64,000 nucleotides of DNA from Catalinimonas niigatensis. GTDB taxonomy: Bacteria; Bacteroidota; Bacteroidia; Cytophagales; Cyclobacteriaceae. The stretch spans positions 4,327,501 through 4,391,500 of the forward strand of contig NZ_CP119422.1 in assembly GCF_030506285.1 (NCBI RefSeq), in the 5' to 3' direction. The position numbers were made by a program, and so were the translations under genes. Numbering within the stretch: the stretch's first letter is position 1; every line of letters starts with the position of its first letter. The notes under the pieces were generated by a model. That model was given only the letters and a program-made list of their open reading frames with translations, was not told where the DNA came from and did no database searches. This document shows positions 46,147 to 55,630 of this stretch, piece after piece.

Positions 46147-46186
46147 CCTGAAAATCCTGTAAATCTTATCCGGAATTCTGTAAATC
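46147..46186. promoter_or_regulatory. Direct repeats upstream of the copper ATPase gene
   Basis: Three near-identical 10-mers, CCTGAAAATC (46147-46156), CCTGTAAATC (46156-46165) and TCTGTAAATC (46177-46186), lie 48-87 bases before the start of copA. Spacing of 9 and 21 bases makes a regulator-binding site plausible, but no copper regulator gene is nearby and this could be chance. Confidence 0.35.
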
Positions 46187-46233
46187 ATCTTTGCCTTGCT
46201 TTATGTTACTTTACTGTATAACGAAGCAATATT

Positions 46234-48525
46234 ATGGCAACGAATCCTATTACAATAGATCAAGAACCAGCCACTAGCTCCAAAGAAGCTAGCAGTCAAG
46301 TTCGTAAAACATATCCTGTCACCGGCATGAGTTGTGCCGCCTGTGCGGTAAGTGTGGAATCTACCCTCAAAACGACCAAAGGCGTAAAAGATGCAGGCGT
46401 TAACTTCGCCACTCAATCCGCCTGGGTAGAGGCAGAGGCTGAAGTAAGCGCTGAAACCTTGCAACAGGCAGTTCGCTCCGTAGGTTACGATCTGATCATT
46501 GATACTGAAAATGCTCAGGAAAAACAGGCTGTATCTCAGCAGCAGGAGTATCAGGCATTGAAAAAGCGTACCTTTTATGCTGCGCTGCTAACACTGCCGG
46601 TCTTCATCATCGGCATGTTCTTTATGGACATTCCTTATGCCAACTGGATCATGATGGTGCTGACAGCACCGGTGCTTTTCTGGTTTGGTCGTAATTTCTT
46701 TGCCAATGCCTGGAAGCAGGCCCGACATCTGAAGGCCAATATGGATACCTTGGTGGCATTGAGTACCGGAATTGCATTTCTTTTCAGTGCCTTTACCACT
46801 TTCTATCCTGAATTCTGGTTTAGCCGCGGACTGCCAGCGCATACCTATTTTGAAGCAGCAGCAGTCATCATCACCCTGATTTCTTTGGGCAAACTGCTGG
46901 AAGAAAGAGCCAAAGCCAATACTTCTTCTGCCATCAAAAAGCTGATCGGTCTGCAACCCAAAACGGTGCATGCCATTATTGAAGGCGTAGAGCAGGAAAT
47001 TCCAGTAGCCCAGGTGCAGCCGGGTTATCTGATCTTGGTGCGTCCGGGAGAGAAAATCCCGGTGGATGGTATAGTGCAGTCGGGCTTTTCTTACGTAGAC
47101 GAAAGTATGATCAGCGGCGAGCCTATTCCGGTACAGAAACAGAAAGGCGATCAGGTGTTTGCCGGAACAGTGAACCAGCAGGGAAGCTTTCGCTTTGAAA
47201 CGCAGAAAGTAGGCGGAGAAACCGTACTGGGGCAGATCATCAAAATGGTACAGGAAGCCCAGGGCAGCAAAGCTCCAGTGCAAAAGTTAGTGGATAAAAT
47301 CGCCGGTATCTTTGTGCCGGTGGTGATCATGATTTCAATTCTGACTTTTGCTGCTTGGATGCTCTTTGGTGGAGAAGATGCCTTCACCCATGCCTTGCTA
47401 ACCTCCATTACGGTGCTGGTTATCGCCTGTCCCTGTGCGCTGGGTCTGGCTACACCAACGGCTATCATGGTAGGAGTAGGTAAAGGTGCAGAAAACAATA
47501 TCCTGATCAAGGATGCAGAGAGCCTGGAACTGGGACATAAGGTAAATGCCATCATTCTGGACAAGACGGGGACCATTACCGAAGGTAAACCTGCGGTAAG
47601 CGGCATACAGTGGAGTGCTGAAGTGAAAGAAGAGCAGAAGGCATCCTATAAAAGGATACTTTATACTCTGGAAAAACAGTCGGAACATCCATTGGCCGAG
47701 GCGGTAGTAAATGCGCTGGCAGAAGAAGAGAGGGCAGTTACTCACCAGAAAGCTATTGAACTGGAAAGGTTTGAAAGCCTGACTGGCAGGGGTGTGAAAG
47801 CCCAGGCAGCAGAGCAGACTTATTATGTGGGTAATCTGCAACTGATCCTTGAACAGAAAATTGCTTTGCCCAACAGGCTAGAAGAACAGGCCAGAGCCTG
47901 GCAGCAGAAAGCGAATACAGTCGTCTATTTTGCCAATAAAGATCAGGTGCTGGCCGTGATCGCCATCGCGGATAAGATCAAAGCAACTTCCCGACAGGCC
48001 ATCCAAAGTTTGCAGGAGCAGGGCGTAGAGGTGTATATGCTCACCGGCGACAATCAGCAGACTGCTGAAGCAGTAGCCAGAGAAGTTGGCCTGCAGCATT
48101 TCAAAGCGGAAGTGCTTCCTTCTGACAAATCCGATTTTGTGAAAGAACTACAGCAAAAGGGAAAAATTGTAGCGATGGTTGGTGATGGGATCAACGACTC
48201 CCAGGCACTGGCCCAGGCAGATGTGAGCATTGCGATGGGCAAAGGTTCTGATATCGCCATGGATGTAGCCAAGATGACGCTCATCACATCTGACCTTACT
48301 GCTATCCCCAAAGCGCTGAATTTGTCAGGCAAAACGGTAAAGACCATCAAGCAGAATTTATTTTGGGCATTTATTTATAATGTCATCGGGATTCCGATTG
48401 CGGCAGGTGTGCTTTTTCCGTTCTTCGGTTTCCTGCTGGACCCGATGATCGCTGGTGCAGCAATGGCCTTAAGCTCAGTGTCTGTAGTAACCAACAGCCT
48501 TAGGCTGAGAAGTACAAAGTTATAG
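46234..48525 (+). CDS. copA: Copper-translocating P1B-type ATPase
   Basis: 763 residues. An N-terminal metal-binding domain carries GMSCAAC (Cys34, Cys37). The P1B core follows: transmembrane helices from about residue 112, the metal-site CPC at 399-401 ([14 protein letters not shown]), phosphorylated Asp443 in [11 protein letters not shown], the ATP-binding SEHPLAEAV and [20 protein letters not shown] near the end. The CPC plus the N-terminal CxxC assign Cu(I). It exports copper from the cytoplasm, energised by ATP. It is followed 45 bases on by a 68-residue metallochaperone gene. Symbol by family resemblance. Confidence 0.94.
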   Translation: MATNPITIDQEPATSSKEASSQVRKTYPVTGMSCAACAVSVESTLKTTKGVKDAGVNFATQSAWVEAEAEVSAETLQQAVRSVGYDLIIDTENAQEKQAVSQQQEYQALKKRTFYAALLTLPVFIIGMFFMDIPYANWIMMVLTAPVLFWFGRNFFANAWKQARHLKANMDTLVALSTGIAFLFSAFTTFYPEFWFSRGLPAHTYFEAAAVIITLISLGKLLEERAKANTSSAIKKLIGLQPKTVHAIIEGVEQEIPVAQVQPGYLILVRPGEKIPVDGIVQSGFSYVDESMISGEPIPVQKQKGDQVFAGTVNQQGSFRFETQKVGGETVLGQIIKMVQEAQGSKAPVQKLVDKIAGIFVPVVIMISILTFAAWMLFGGEDAFTHALLTSITVLVIACPCALGLATPTAIMVGVGKGAENNILIKDAESLELGHKVNAIILDKTGTITEGKPAVSGIQWSAEVKEEQKASYKRILYTLEKQSEHPLAEAVVNALAEEERAVTHQKAIELERFESLTGRGVKAQAAEQTYYVGNLQLILEQKIALPNRLEEQARAWQQKANTVVYFANKDQVLAVIAIADKIKATSRQAIQSLQEQGVEVYMLTGDNQQTAEAVAREVGLQHFKAEVLPSDKSDFVKELQQKGKIVAMVGDGINDSQALAQADVSIAMGKGSDIAMDVAKMTLITSDLTAIPKALNLSGKTVKTIKQNLFWAFIYNVIGIPIAAGVLFPFFGFLLDPMIAGAAMALSSVSVVTNSLRLRSTKL

Positions 48526-48570
48526 TTTCACTATTCAGTTTACTGACTGATAAATCAATCATTCATCATT

Positions 48571-48777
48571 ATGAAAACCATACAATTCAAAACCAACATC
48601 AAATGCAATGGCTGTATAGCCGCCGTAAAACCTCACCTGAATGAAGCCGTGGGAGAAGAACACTGGAAAGTAGATCTGAATTCGCCCGACCGGATTCTGA
48701 CCGTAGAGGCCGAAGATGAGCAGCAGGTAAAAGAAGCGGTGCAGAAAGCCGGTTATCAGGCAGAGAAAATAAGATAA
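48571..48777 (+). CDS. Heavy-metal-associated domain protein, copper chaperone-like
   Basis: 68 residues, one HMA (ferredoxin-like) domain. The metal site is KCNGC (Cys13 and Cys16 by count), in the position of the GMxCxxC loop of CopZ. The Gly-Met is changed to Ile-Lys, which is common in this phylum. The rest (HWKVDLNSPDRILTVEAEDEQQVKEAVQKAGY) follows the fold. It would hand Cu(I) to the ATPase encoded just upstream. A terminator follows at 48816-48856. Confidence 0.85.
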   Translation: MKTIQFKTNIKCNGCIAAVKPHLNEAVGEEHWKVDLNSPDRILTVEAEDEQQVKEAVQKAGYQAEKIR

Positions 48778-48815
48778 AATTTTCCTAGCCGTTAGGCTAC
48801 ATTTTGCATAGAAGC

Positions 48816-48856
48816 AAAAGGCACGGGTAGTTTTACACTGCTCGTGCCTTTTTTAT
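48816..48856 (+). terminator. Rho-independent terminator after the copper genes
   Basis: AAAAGGCACG at 48816-48825 pairs with CGTGCCTTTT at 48843-48852 over 10 positions, with a 17-base loop that itself has a few pairs, followed by a T-rich tract. Confidence 0.8.
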
Positions 48857-48953
48857 TTTTTGAAGATATACGAATAATTTTTTTCTTATTCTTCTGCAAC
48901 ATCATGAGGGTTGAGATGGTCTAATGCGGTTAAACAACTTAACCCAAACCCAG

Positions 48954-51344
48954 ATGATCAGTAGCTATCTTAAAATTGCACTGCGGAGCATGATGAAACA
49001 TCGTACTTTTTCCTTCATCAATGTTTTTGGTCTGGCCATCAGCTTATCCGCCTGTCTGCTAATCCTGTCCATCATCGTCGTGCAGTACCATTATGATGAT
49101 TTTCATCAGGATGCGGAGCGTATTTATCGCCTGACGAGTATTCACCATAAGAAGGGAGAACCTCCCCGTACCTTTGCCACAACCCCTGCCGCTCTGGCAG
49201 AATATGTGCAATCGCATTATCATGATATAGAGCAGACGGTTCTGCTCAAAAAAGGATTGAGTGGAGATTTTACCGCTCATGATAAAACGATTCCTGCCAG
49301 CGGGCTGTATGCCAGTGAAGACTTTCTACAAACCTTTACTTTTCCTCTGCTCAGTGGTAATCCAAAAACTGCCCTGAAAGCACCTTTCTCTTTGGTGATC
49401 ACAGAAGAAGTAGCACATAAATTTTTCGGCCAGCAGGACCCGCTAGGTCAGATAGTAAGTCTGAAAGATGTGGGCGAATTTACCATCACCGGGCTGATGG
49501 CTAATCCCCCTCAGCAAACTCATATCAAATTTGAAGTGCTGGCTTCTCATAGTACACTGGCTGCACTGGAAAGGCAAGGGAAGTCAGCAGCAAATACAGA
49601 CAGTTGGCAGGCGCTTTATGACCATTACCTGTACATCAAACTTAGGGAAGGAGCTGATATACAGCAGCTAGTCAACAGCTTTCCTCAGGTTTCTGCTGAG
49701 CATTATCAGGACAGCGACCCTGTACGTGCTGACCTTAGCTATCAGCCGCTTACCGACATCACGCCCGCTGGTAGTGTCAATAATCAGCTTGCCCCCACCA
49801 TGCCTGCCATGATGATCTATTTTCTGGCGGGCTTGGTGCTGGTCGTGATGCTATCCGCCTGTTTTAATTATACCAACTTGTCTGTGGCAAGGGCGCTGAG
49901 CAGGGCAAAGGAAGTAGGCGTACGCAAAGTAGTTGGCGCCAAACGTTCGCAGCTGTTTATGCAGTTTGTGAGTGAAGCGATAATCATAGCTTTACTAGCC
50001 CTGCTGGCTGCAATGCTGCTGCTACAGGTATTAGAACCGGCTTTTTATAGCATTTTGGATGAGGAAGGAAGATCGGTGATTTCCTTTGCTTCCGGCTATA
50101 GCATCTATCTATATTTTGGAATCTTTGCTTTATTAGTAGGCTTATTGGCAGGTGTATTTCCAGCTTTGTTGCTTTCCCGCTTCAATCCGGTACAGGTGCT
50201 GAAAAATTTGTCGGGTATGAAAGTGATGAAAGGCATGAACTGGAGAAAAGCGCTAATCACCACCCAGTTTGCCCTTTCCTTCATCTTTCTACTCTCCAGC
50301 CTGATCATTTACCAGCAGTTTCAGTATTCCATCAACAAGGATTTGGGTTTTGAAAGCGAAAATATCCTGCAGGTAGATTTGCAGGGCACTTCTTACGAAC
50401 AGTACCGGCAGTTGGTAAACCAGCATAAAGATGTGCAGGGAATTTCAGCTACTTCCTATGTACTAGGTTCAGGTTTTGTGCATGCCGATTATTTCAAAAA
50501 AGCTGCTGATGATTCTTTGCTGATCAATTACGTCTCTGCTTCACCTTCTTTTGTGGAGAACATGGAACTGAAAGTAATTGCCGGGAGCAATTTTTCGGAA
50601 CAATTAAATGCTGAGCATGAGGAGTTTGTGGTATTGAATGAATACGCTGTTAACGCATTAGGGTATACTTCTCCTACCGAAGCTGTAGGCGAGTTATTAA
50701 CCATTGGAAATCAGGAGGTGAGAATAAGGGGTGTGGTGAAAGATTTTCACTATTTGCCGGTAATGGAACGAATAGAAAGCTTTGCCCTCCGTTATCGTCC
50801 GCAGGAGTTTGCCCATATGCAGATTAAGCTAAGCAGTACCAACATTCAGGCAACTTTGACAGAATTGGAAGAACTGTGGCAGCAGTTAGACGAAGTGCAT
50901 CCTTTTGAGGCAAAATTTTTTGATGAGCAATTGGAAGAAGCACTGGCAGGTCTTGACATTTTAATGAAAGTGATCGGTTATGTAGCCTTCCTTTCCATCT
51001 GCATTGCCTGTCTGGGATTTTTGGGAATTTCCATTTACACCGCAGAGATCAAAATGAAGGAGATCAGCATCCGGAAAGTGCTGGGAGCAGAGCTTTATCA
51101 ACTGAGTTTTCACTTTATGAAAAGCTTCCTGCTATTGCTGTTCATTGCCATCCTTATTGGTATACCGGCTGCTTATTTTCTAAACAGTCTCTGGCTGAAT
51201 AACCTGGCCTATCGCACAACAATTGGAGTGGGAAGTCTACTGCTTGGGGCTTTGAGCCTGTTGGTTTTGGGATTATTTATCGTGGGGAGCCAGGCTCTCA
51301 AGTTAGCTTTTATCAACCCTGTCAGCACCTTGAGGAATGAATAA
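48954..51344 (+). CDS. FtsX/MacB-type ABC transporter permease
   Basis: 796 residues from ATG 48954, which begins MISSYLKIALRSMMKHRTFSFINVFGLAIS, the standard lead-in; an ATG at 48924 adds ten residues of low likelihood. The protein has two FtsX-type units: a first helix, a large extracytoplasmic MacB-core domain (residues 50-270), three helices near 285-410, then a second such unit ending with three helices from about 690. The conserved ARALSRAKEVGVRKVVGAKRSQL and AEIKMKEISIRKVLGA are the coupling segments of this family. No ATPase gene is adjacent, so it works with one encoded elsewhere. Such permeases act in lipoprotein or peptide export or in antibiotic resistance; the substrate is unknown. 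Confidence 0.88.
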   Translation: MISSYLKIALRSMMKHRTFSFINVFGLAISLSACLLILSIIVVQYHYDDFHQDAERIYRLTSIHHKKGEPPRTFATTPAALAEYVQSHYHDIEQTVLLKKGLSGDFTAHDKTIPASGLYASEDFLQTFTFPLLSGNPKTALKAPFSLVITEEVAHKFFGQQDPLGQIVSLKDVGEFTITGLMANPPQQTHIKFEVLASHSTLAALERQGKSAANTDSWQALYDHYLYIKLREGADIQQLVNSFPQVSAEHYQDSDPVRADLSYQPLTDITPAGSVNNQLAPTMPAMMIYFLAGLVLVVMLSACFNYTNLSVARALSRAKEVGVRKVVGAKRSQLFMQFVSEAIIIALLALLAAMLLLQVLEPAFYSILDEEGRSVISFASGYSIYLYFGIFALLVGLLAGVFPALLLSRFNPVQVLKNLSGMKVMKGMNWRKALITTQFALSFIFLLSSLIIYQQFQYSINKDLGFESENILQVDLQGTSYEQYRQLVNQHKDVQGISATSYVLGSGFVHADYFKKAADDSLLINYVSASPSFVENMELKVIAGSNFSEQLNAEHEEFVVLNEYAVNALGYTSPTEAVGELLTIGNQEVRIRGVVKDFHYLPVMERIESFALRYRPQEFAHMQIKLSSTNIQATLTELEELWQQLDEVHPFEAKFFDEQLEEALAGLDILMKVIGYVAFLSICIACLGFLGISIYTAEIKMKEISIRKVLGAELYQLSFHFMKSFLLLLFIAILIGIPAAYFLNSLWLNNLAYRTTIGVGSLLLGALSLLVLGLFIVGSQALKLAFINPVSTLRNE

Positions 51345-51346
51345 CG

Positions 51347-51390
51347 ATAGAAAAAGGCTCAGGTAAGATAAAGCCTGAGCCTTTTTCTAT
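51347..51390. terminator. Bidirectional terminator of the permease and tatA genes
   Basis: A 17-base perfect stem (51347-51363 with 51374-51390) around a 10-base loop. It has an A run at the start and a T run at the end, so it ends transcription from both sides. The right arm overlaps the stop codon of tatA (51387-51389). Confidence 0.85.
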
Positions 51391-51572
51391 TCTTTTTTGT
51401 GCAACTCACGCTGCACATCTTTCAGCGATTCCTGAAAATGACTAGCGGACTTCTTAAGATTTTGGTAAAATTTAGGAAGCGAGCGAGGTCCAAAGAAAAT
51501 GTAAATCACAAATACAATGATGAATATTTCCCAACCGCTGATATTATCGAGCATTAAAAAAGCCAGTGTCAT
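51387..51572 (-). CDS. Twin-arginine translocase TatA/TatE-type subunit
   Basis: 61 residues, one transmembrane helix (SGWEIFIIVFVIYIFFGP) followed by an amphipathic helix with the FGPRSLPKF hinge (Phe27-Gly28). This is the normal size of TatA in Bacteroidota. TatA forms the channel for folded proteins carrying a twin-arginine signal. The nearby molybdenum hydroxylase large subunit has such a signal. tatC is not in the window. Confidence 0.88.
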   Translation of the reverse strand: MTLAFLMLDNISGWEIFIIVFVIYIFFGPRSLPKFYQNLKKSASHFQESLKDVQRELHKKE

Positions 51573-51771
51573 ATCATTAAAGATTACAAATTGAAGATTA
51601 CAGATTAATTGGATCTGCTACTAAACTTAGACGCTAGGGGCACTCAAAAGTAACTGCTCTTTCTAAAAAAAAATAATATTGTAGTTCTTAGCCTCCACGT
51701 AGTAGTGTTAGCGTGTTATAGTTAAGTGATCGGAGCAATCTAACTATAACACTTTAAAACCATGATACTAT

Positions 51772-52209
51772 TTATTCTCCGGCTTCCCTTACTGCTTTTA
51801 CTTCTTCAAAAGTGACTACTTCACCCTCATTTCCCCAACTGTTGCGTACATAATTAAGCACATGGGTAATTTCCTCATCGCTCAATCCAAGAGGAGTCAT
51901 GATGTTATTGTAGGTAGTACCATTGACGACAATTTCACCCTCGAGGCCGTACATCACGATATGTATGGAGCGTTCTTTGTCTTCCATCAGATAATCAGAT
52001 TCAGCCAAAGGAGGAAAAGCACCGGGAATTCCTGCCCCCTCATTCATATGACAACTAATACAATAACTAGAGTAAATTTCCTTTCCTAATTTGATGCTTT
52101 CATCTAAATTAGGTTCAGTCTGCGTTGAAACCGCTTCAGGTTGGGTAAAGGAAAAAAGCACACTAGACACAAAGATTGCTGTGCTTACTACTAATGATGA
52201 TTTATACAT
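51772..52209 (-). CDS. Secreted c-type cytochrome
   Basis: 145 residues. A signal peptide ends near residue 25 (VSSVLFSFTQPEA). Haem attachment is Cys50-x-x-Cys53-His54 (SYCISCHMNEG); the likely axial ligand is Met104 in NNIMTPLGLS. This is a small class I cytochrome c in the periplasm. Its position, 143 bases from mocA on the same strand, and in the same region as a molybdenum hydroxylase without an FAD subunit, makes it a candidate electron acceptor, which is an inference. A TAGCTTTG element at 52277-52284 (minus) may be part of its promoter; the TTG at a spacing of 16 is short. Confidence 0.85.
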   Translation of the reverse strand: MYKSSLVVSTAIFVSSVLFSFTQPEAVSTQTEPNLDESIKLGKEIYSSYCISCHMNEGAGIPGAFPPLAESDYLMEDKERSIHIVMYGLEGEIVVNGTTYNNIMTPLGLSDEEITHVLNYVRNSWGNEGEVVTFEEVKAVREAGE

Positions 52210-52352
52210 GTCTTAAAAAGAAATATTTGTTAAAGTTAAAATATTTAAAAGCCCAATATAATTATAATTGCTGACTCAAAGCTATGAATTGTCTATTAAT
52301 CAACTATGTTAGAGCCTCTTCTGTTCTATGCTGTCAAAAGTATATTTACGTA

Positions 52353-52964
52353 CTACTTGCCTTTTATCTTTTCTTTTAGCCTGGCATAATCTTCCGGAGT
52401 ATCAATATCCACCGCTCCCAAAGGAAAAGGAACAGCTTCTACTTCCTTAGCGTGTTGCTGGATAAACTTACGAGCACCTATCGGTCCTTCTAATTGAGTA
52501 AGAGAGACAAAGCAGAGGTGGTGAAAGTAGGCTGGTACTCCTAAGATCCCTTTGTAGGCTGAAGCAACAATAGGTTTTTTTGATGAATAAAAGATCTTCA
52601 GGAGCTTCTTCAGCAAATTGGCATTAGCAAAAGGCTGATCAGATAACATGATAACAGCTCCCTGGCAGGTATTATGATTTTTTTGTACCTCTAAGACTCC
52701 CTTACGAATAGAAGTGCCCATACCTTGCTGCCAATCCGAGTTTATCACTTTTACTATCGGAAGCCCGTGCAGTTCTTGCACTATCTGATCTGAAAAAGCA
52801 CCTAATACGACAATGACCGGGCCTATATCTGCACCAACTGCTTCTTCTACTGCATGACGCAGCAATGATTTTCCATCCAGTTGCAGCAGTTGCTTAGGTT
52901 CTCCCATACGCGAAGATTCTCCAGCTGCTAATATGATGATGGCATGCTTTTCAGATTCGCTCAT
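52353..52964 (-). CDS. MocA/MobA-like nucleotidyltransferase
   Basis: 203 residues. The N-terminal AAGESSRMGEPKQLLQLDGK is the nucleotide-binding signature of the MobA/MocA group, which add CMP or GMP to molybdopterin; the acidic MLSDQPFA and later GVPAYFHH follow the fold. In Bacteroidota it is often paired with XdhC, which loads the finished cofactor into the enzyme. The start overlaps the end of the XdhC gene by 14 bases, so they are co-translated. It is likely the CTP-dependent MocA version, since the target enzyme is of the xanthine-oxidase family, but this is inferred. Confidence 0.85.
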   Translation of the reverse strand: MSESEKHAIIILAAGESSRMGEPKQLLQLDGKSLLRHAVEEAVGADIGPVIVVLGAFSDQIVQELHGLPIVKVINSDWQQGMGTSIRKGVLEVQKNHNTCQGAVIMLSDQPFANANLLKKLLKIFYSSKKPIVASAYKGILGVPAYFHHLCFVSLTQLEGPIGARKFIQQHAKEVEAVPFPLGAVDIDTPEDYARLKEKIKGK

Positions 52965-54084
52965 GTATAAAACCTTGCTTTTCTTTGAGTACGCCTCCTT
53001 TCCTTCCCTGATGTACTGCCTGAATTTCCGAAATAATAGATAAAGCTATTTCATCGGGCGTTTCTGCTCCAATATCCAAACCTACCGGACTGTGGATTCG
53101 CTGCTTATCTTCTTCGCTCACCGGCATCCCTTTTTGAGACAATTCATCCAGCATTTTCAAGTAGCGTTTTTTGGGTCCTAAAATACCAATATACTGAACA
53201 TCCGAGGCTAAAAGATGAGGTAGCACTGCAATGTCATACGCATAGTTGTGCGACATGAGTACGGTATAGGTATAAGGGGTGATAGATAATGTGTCTACTA
53301 CATTTTCGCGGGGTGCATGGAGGACCTGACAAGCTCCGGGAAATCGCTTGCTACCTGTATGGGCAATACAGTCGTCAGTAACAGTTACCTGCCAACCAAG
53401 TGCATCTCCAAGCTTTACTACCGGCGCAGCATCATAGCCTCCGCCAAAAATGATCAGCTCAATGCTGGGGTGTAGTATTTCTATACTTACTTCTACCCGT
53501 CCTTTTTCTACAGTATAGATTTTATGAGAAGATTGGCCCATTTCCAGAGCAGATATCATATCAGGATGTATCTGTTCTTTAAGAAGAGGGATTTCTATGT
53601 TACTTAACTCATGTCCCTGACTATCCAGGATTAGCCTTTGTCCGATGCCATACTGCATGGATTCTTCAATGTTGAATATCGTAGCAATGGCCGCTCTTTT
53701 TCGGTCTTTCAAAAAATCTTTGAATACTCTCATCAGGTCCATTTGCGCATTTAGATAATCCATAGGTTCTATCAGCACATCAATAATGCCGTTGCAGCCC
53801 AGCCCCACGCCGAGCCGGCTGGCATTTTCGTCGGTCATGGTATCGTAAGTAACTACACTGGGCTTATTTTGAAGAATGGCCTGACGGGCTTTACGAAGCG
53901 CGTCTCCTTCCAGGCATCCTCCACTGATAGCTCCGGTCCATCGGCCATCGTCGGTCATAAGCATCCGGGCTCCGGCCCTTCGGTAAGAAGAGCCCTCTAC
54001 TTTTACTACGGTAGCCAGTGCAGCTTTCTGCTGCTTATCAGCTATCTGTTCATATGCTTCAACAATTCTGCTGAGTTCTTTCAT
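52951..54084 (-). CDS. XdhC/CoxI-family maturation protein
   Basis: 377 residues. The N-terminal XdhC/CoxI domain contains VKVEGSSYRRAGARMLMTDD and GAISGGCLEGDALRKARQ. The C-terminal part is a Rossmann domain with IIFGGGYDAAPVVKLGDALG. XdhC proteins bind molybdenum cofactor and hand it to xanthine-oxidase-family enzymes. It lies directly upstream of the MocA-like gene, with overlapping ends. The obvious client is the molybdenum hydroxylase at 41242-43920, about 9 kb away. Confidence 0.9.
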   Translation of the reverse strand: MKELSRIVEAYEQIADKQQKAALATVVKVEGSSYRRAGARMLMTDDGRWTGAISGGCLEGDALRKARQAILQNKPSVVTYDTMTDENASRLGVGLGCNGIIDVLIEPMDYLNAQMDLMRVFKDFLKDRKRAAIATIFNIEESMQYGIGQRLILDSQGHELSNIEIPLLKEQIHPDMISALEMGQSSHKIYTVEKGRVEVSIEILHPSIELIIFGGGYDAAPVVKLGDALGWQVTVTDDCIAHTGSKRFPGACQVLHAPRENVVDTLSITPYTYTVLMSHNYAYDIAVLPHLLASDVQYIGILGPKKRYLKMLDELSQKGMPVSEEDKQRIHSPVGLDIGAETPDEIALSIISEIQAVHQGRKGGVLKEKQGFIHERI

Positions 54085-54114
54085 GGAGACATCGGTTGAT
54101 GTGTAGTAAAATTT

Positions 54115-54152
54115 CCTGCTTTAATTATCAAAAATTATCTAAATAAAGCAGG
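54115..54152. promoter_or_regulatory. 9-bp inverted repeat in the divergent region
   Basis: CCTGCTTTA (54115-54123) and TAAAGCAGG (54144-54152) are exact complements around a 20-base AT-rich centre. It sits in the 113-base space between divergent xdhC and aminotransferase genes, near the expected promoters of both. Operator function is possible but unproven. Confidence 0.35.
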
Positions 54153-54197
54153 GCTTTCTATCTTTCGCAAAGGAAATAAGCAATATACACAATAACA

Positions 54198-55370
54198 ATG
54201 TTACAAAACATCTCCACATTGCCCTGTCAGAAAGATAAATTTTCGCTGGATGCAGATACTACCTACCTGAACTGTGCTTATATGAGTCCGCTCATGAAAA
54301 CAGTGGAAGAAGCGGGTATCAAAGGTTTAAAGCTTAAGCAGGCTCCTCATCAGATAGGGCATCGTGAATTTTTTGAAGAAGTAGAAGAACTGAGAAATGA
54401 ATATGCGCGTCTGATACACACTCATGAAACCTCACGTATCGTGGTCATTCCCTCTGTTTCATATGGCATGGCTGTAGTAGCTCGGAACCTGCGTCTCGAA
54501 GTAGGCAATAATATTGTAGTGGCAGGTGAGCAGTTTCCTAGCAATGTATACATCTGGCAGAAGCTGGTCACTCAAAAACGGGCAGTGCTCAAGACCATAC
54601 ACGCTCCAAAAGTGACAGAAGGTAGAGGTAAATTGTGGAATGAACAGCTATTGCAGTCAATAGATAAAGAAACGCGCCTGGTAGCCATTTCACACGTACA
54701 TTGGTCGGATGGTACCCGCTTTGATCTGAAGGCAATTCGTCAGAAAACCCGTGAAGTGGGGGCTTTGCTGGTGATTGACGGTACCCAGTCGGTAGGAGCA
54801 TTGCCATTTGATGTAGGTGAAATTGAGCCCGATGCGCTGATTTGTGCGGGCTACAAATGGCTGATGGGACCTTATTCTATCGCCTTGGGCTATTTTGGGG
54901 CTTATTTTGATGAAGGAGAACCACTGGAAGAAGGCTGGATCAGCCGGTATGGAAGTGAAGATTTTAAAAATCTGGTCAACTATCAGGACCAATATCAGCC
55001 GGGAGCCCTACGCTATGAAGTAGGAGAACGTAGTAATTTTATCCTCGTGCCTATGATGTTGCAGGCGCTTAAAGAACTCAATAAAATGGGAGTACAAAAC
55101 ATACAGAATTACTGTCAAAGTTTATCACAGCCGGTTATTGAATTTTTGCAAAGTGAGGGGTTTCAGATAGAAGATCCAACATTTAGGGCGTACCATTTGT
55201 TTGGTGTTAGATTACCAGAAAAGGTAGCGATGGATAAGCTTCAGCAACAACTACAGCATGAAAAGATTGTAGTATCGGTTAGAGGAAATTCTATAAGAAT
55301 TTCGCCGAACGTATACAATGAAGCAGAAGAAATGCAGAAGTTGCTTGCCTGTTTTTGTGCGGTAGTATAG
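54198..55370 (+). CDS. PLP-dependent class V aminotransferase (CsdA/SufS-like fold)
   Basis: 390 residues. The PLP Schiff-base Lys is Lys220 in CAGYKWLMGP; Asp194 (VIDGTQSVG) binds the pyridine nitrogen. The fold type I order is normal, but the active-site loop cysteine of cysteine desulfurases is not evident, so it may be an amino-acid aminotransferase or a selenocysteine-lyase-like enzyme. It is divergently transcribed from xdhC and ends in a hairpin. In several xanthine dehydrogenase systems a class V enzyme supplies sulfur for the cofactor; given the neighbours, this is a plausible but unproven role. Confidence 0.85.
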   Translation: MLQNISTLPCQKDKFSLDADTTYLNCAYMSPLMKTVEEAGIKGLKLKQAPHQIGHREFFEEVEELRNEYARLIHTHETSRIVVIPSVSYGMAVVARNLRLEVGNNIVVAGEQFPSNVYIWQKLVTQKRAVLKTIHAPKVTEGRGKLWNEQLLQSIDKETRLVAISHVHWSDGTRFDLKAIRQKTREVGALLVIDGTQSVGALPFDVGEIEPDALICAGYKWLMGPYSIALGYFGAYFDEGEPLEEGWISRYGSEDFKNLVNYQDQYQPGALRYEVGERSNFILVPMMLQALKELNKMGVQNIQNYCQSLSQPVIEFLQSEGFQIEDPTFRAYHLFGVRLPEKVAMDKLQQQLQHEKIVVSVRGNSIRISPNVYNEAEEMQKLLACFCAVV

Positions 55371-55379
55371 TAAAAAAGA

Positions 55380-55407
55380 ACCCCAGGCGCGACCAAACGC
55401 CTGGGGT
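55380..55407 (+). terminator. GC-rich hairpin after the aminotransferase
   Basis: ACCCCAGGCG at 55380-55389 pairs exactly with CGCCTGGGGT at 55398-55407, 8-base loop. There is an A run before it (55372-55377) but no T tract after, so it is a poor intrinsic terminator for the plus strand and may be an RNA-stabilising end structure. Confidence 0.6.
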
Positions 55408-55630
55408 CAACTATCAACCTTAAACAAACGCTAAGAAAAATCCTTGCGCTATTGTATAATTTACAATAACTGTGCCTGATCAAAATAAAACCCTTTCTAA
55501 GAATATTTATTTAAATGGCAAAACAGTCATTTCCTTACGTATTGCAAAAAAATAACGATGGCTTACGGAAGTTGTTGTATAGAGAAGATGATGTATAATG
55601 TTTTTGTAAGTTGATAGGGACGAAAAAATT

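Noticed and set aside
46588-47283. 231-codon open frame on the minus strand
   Set aside because: Opposite the copper ATPase, which has all P-type motifs.
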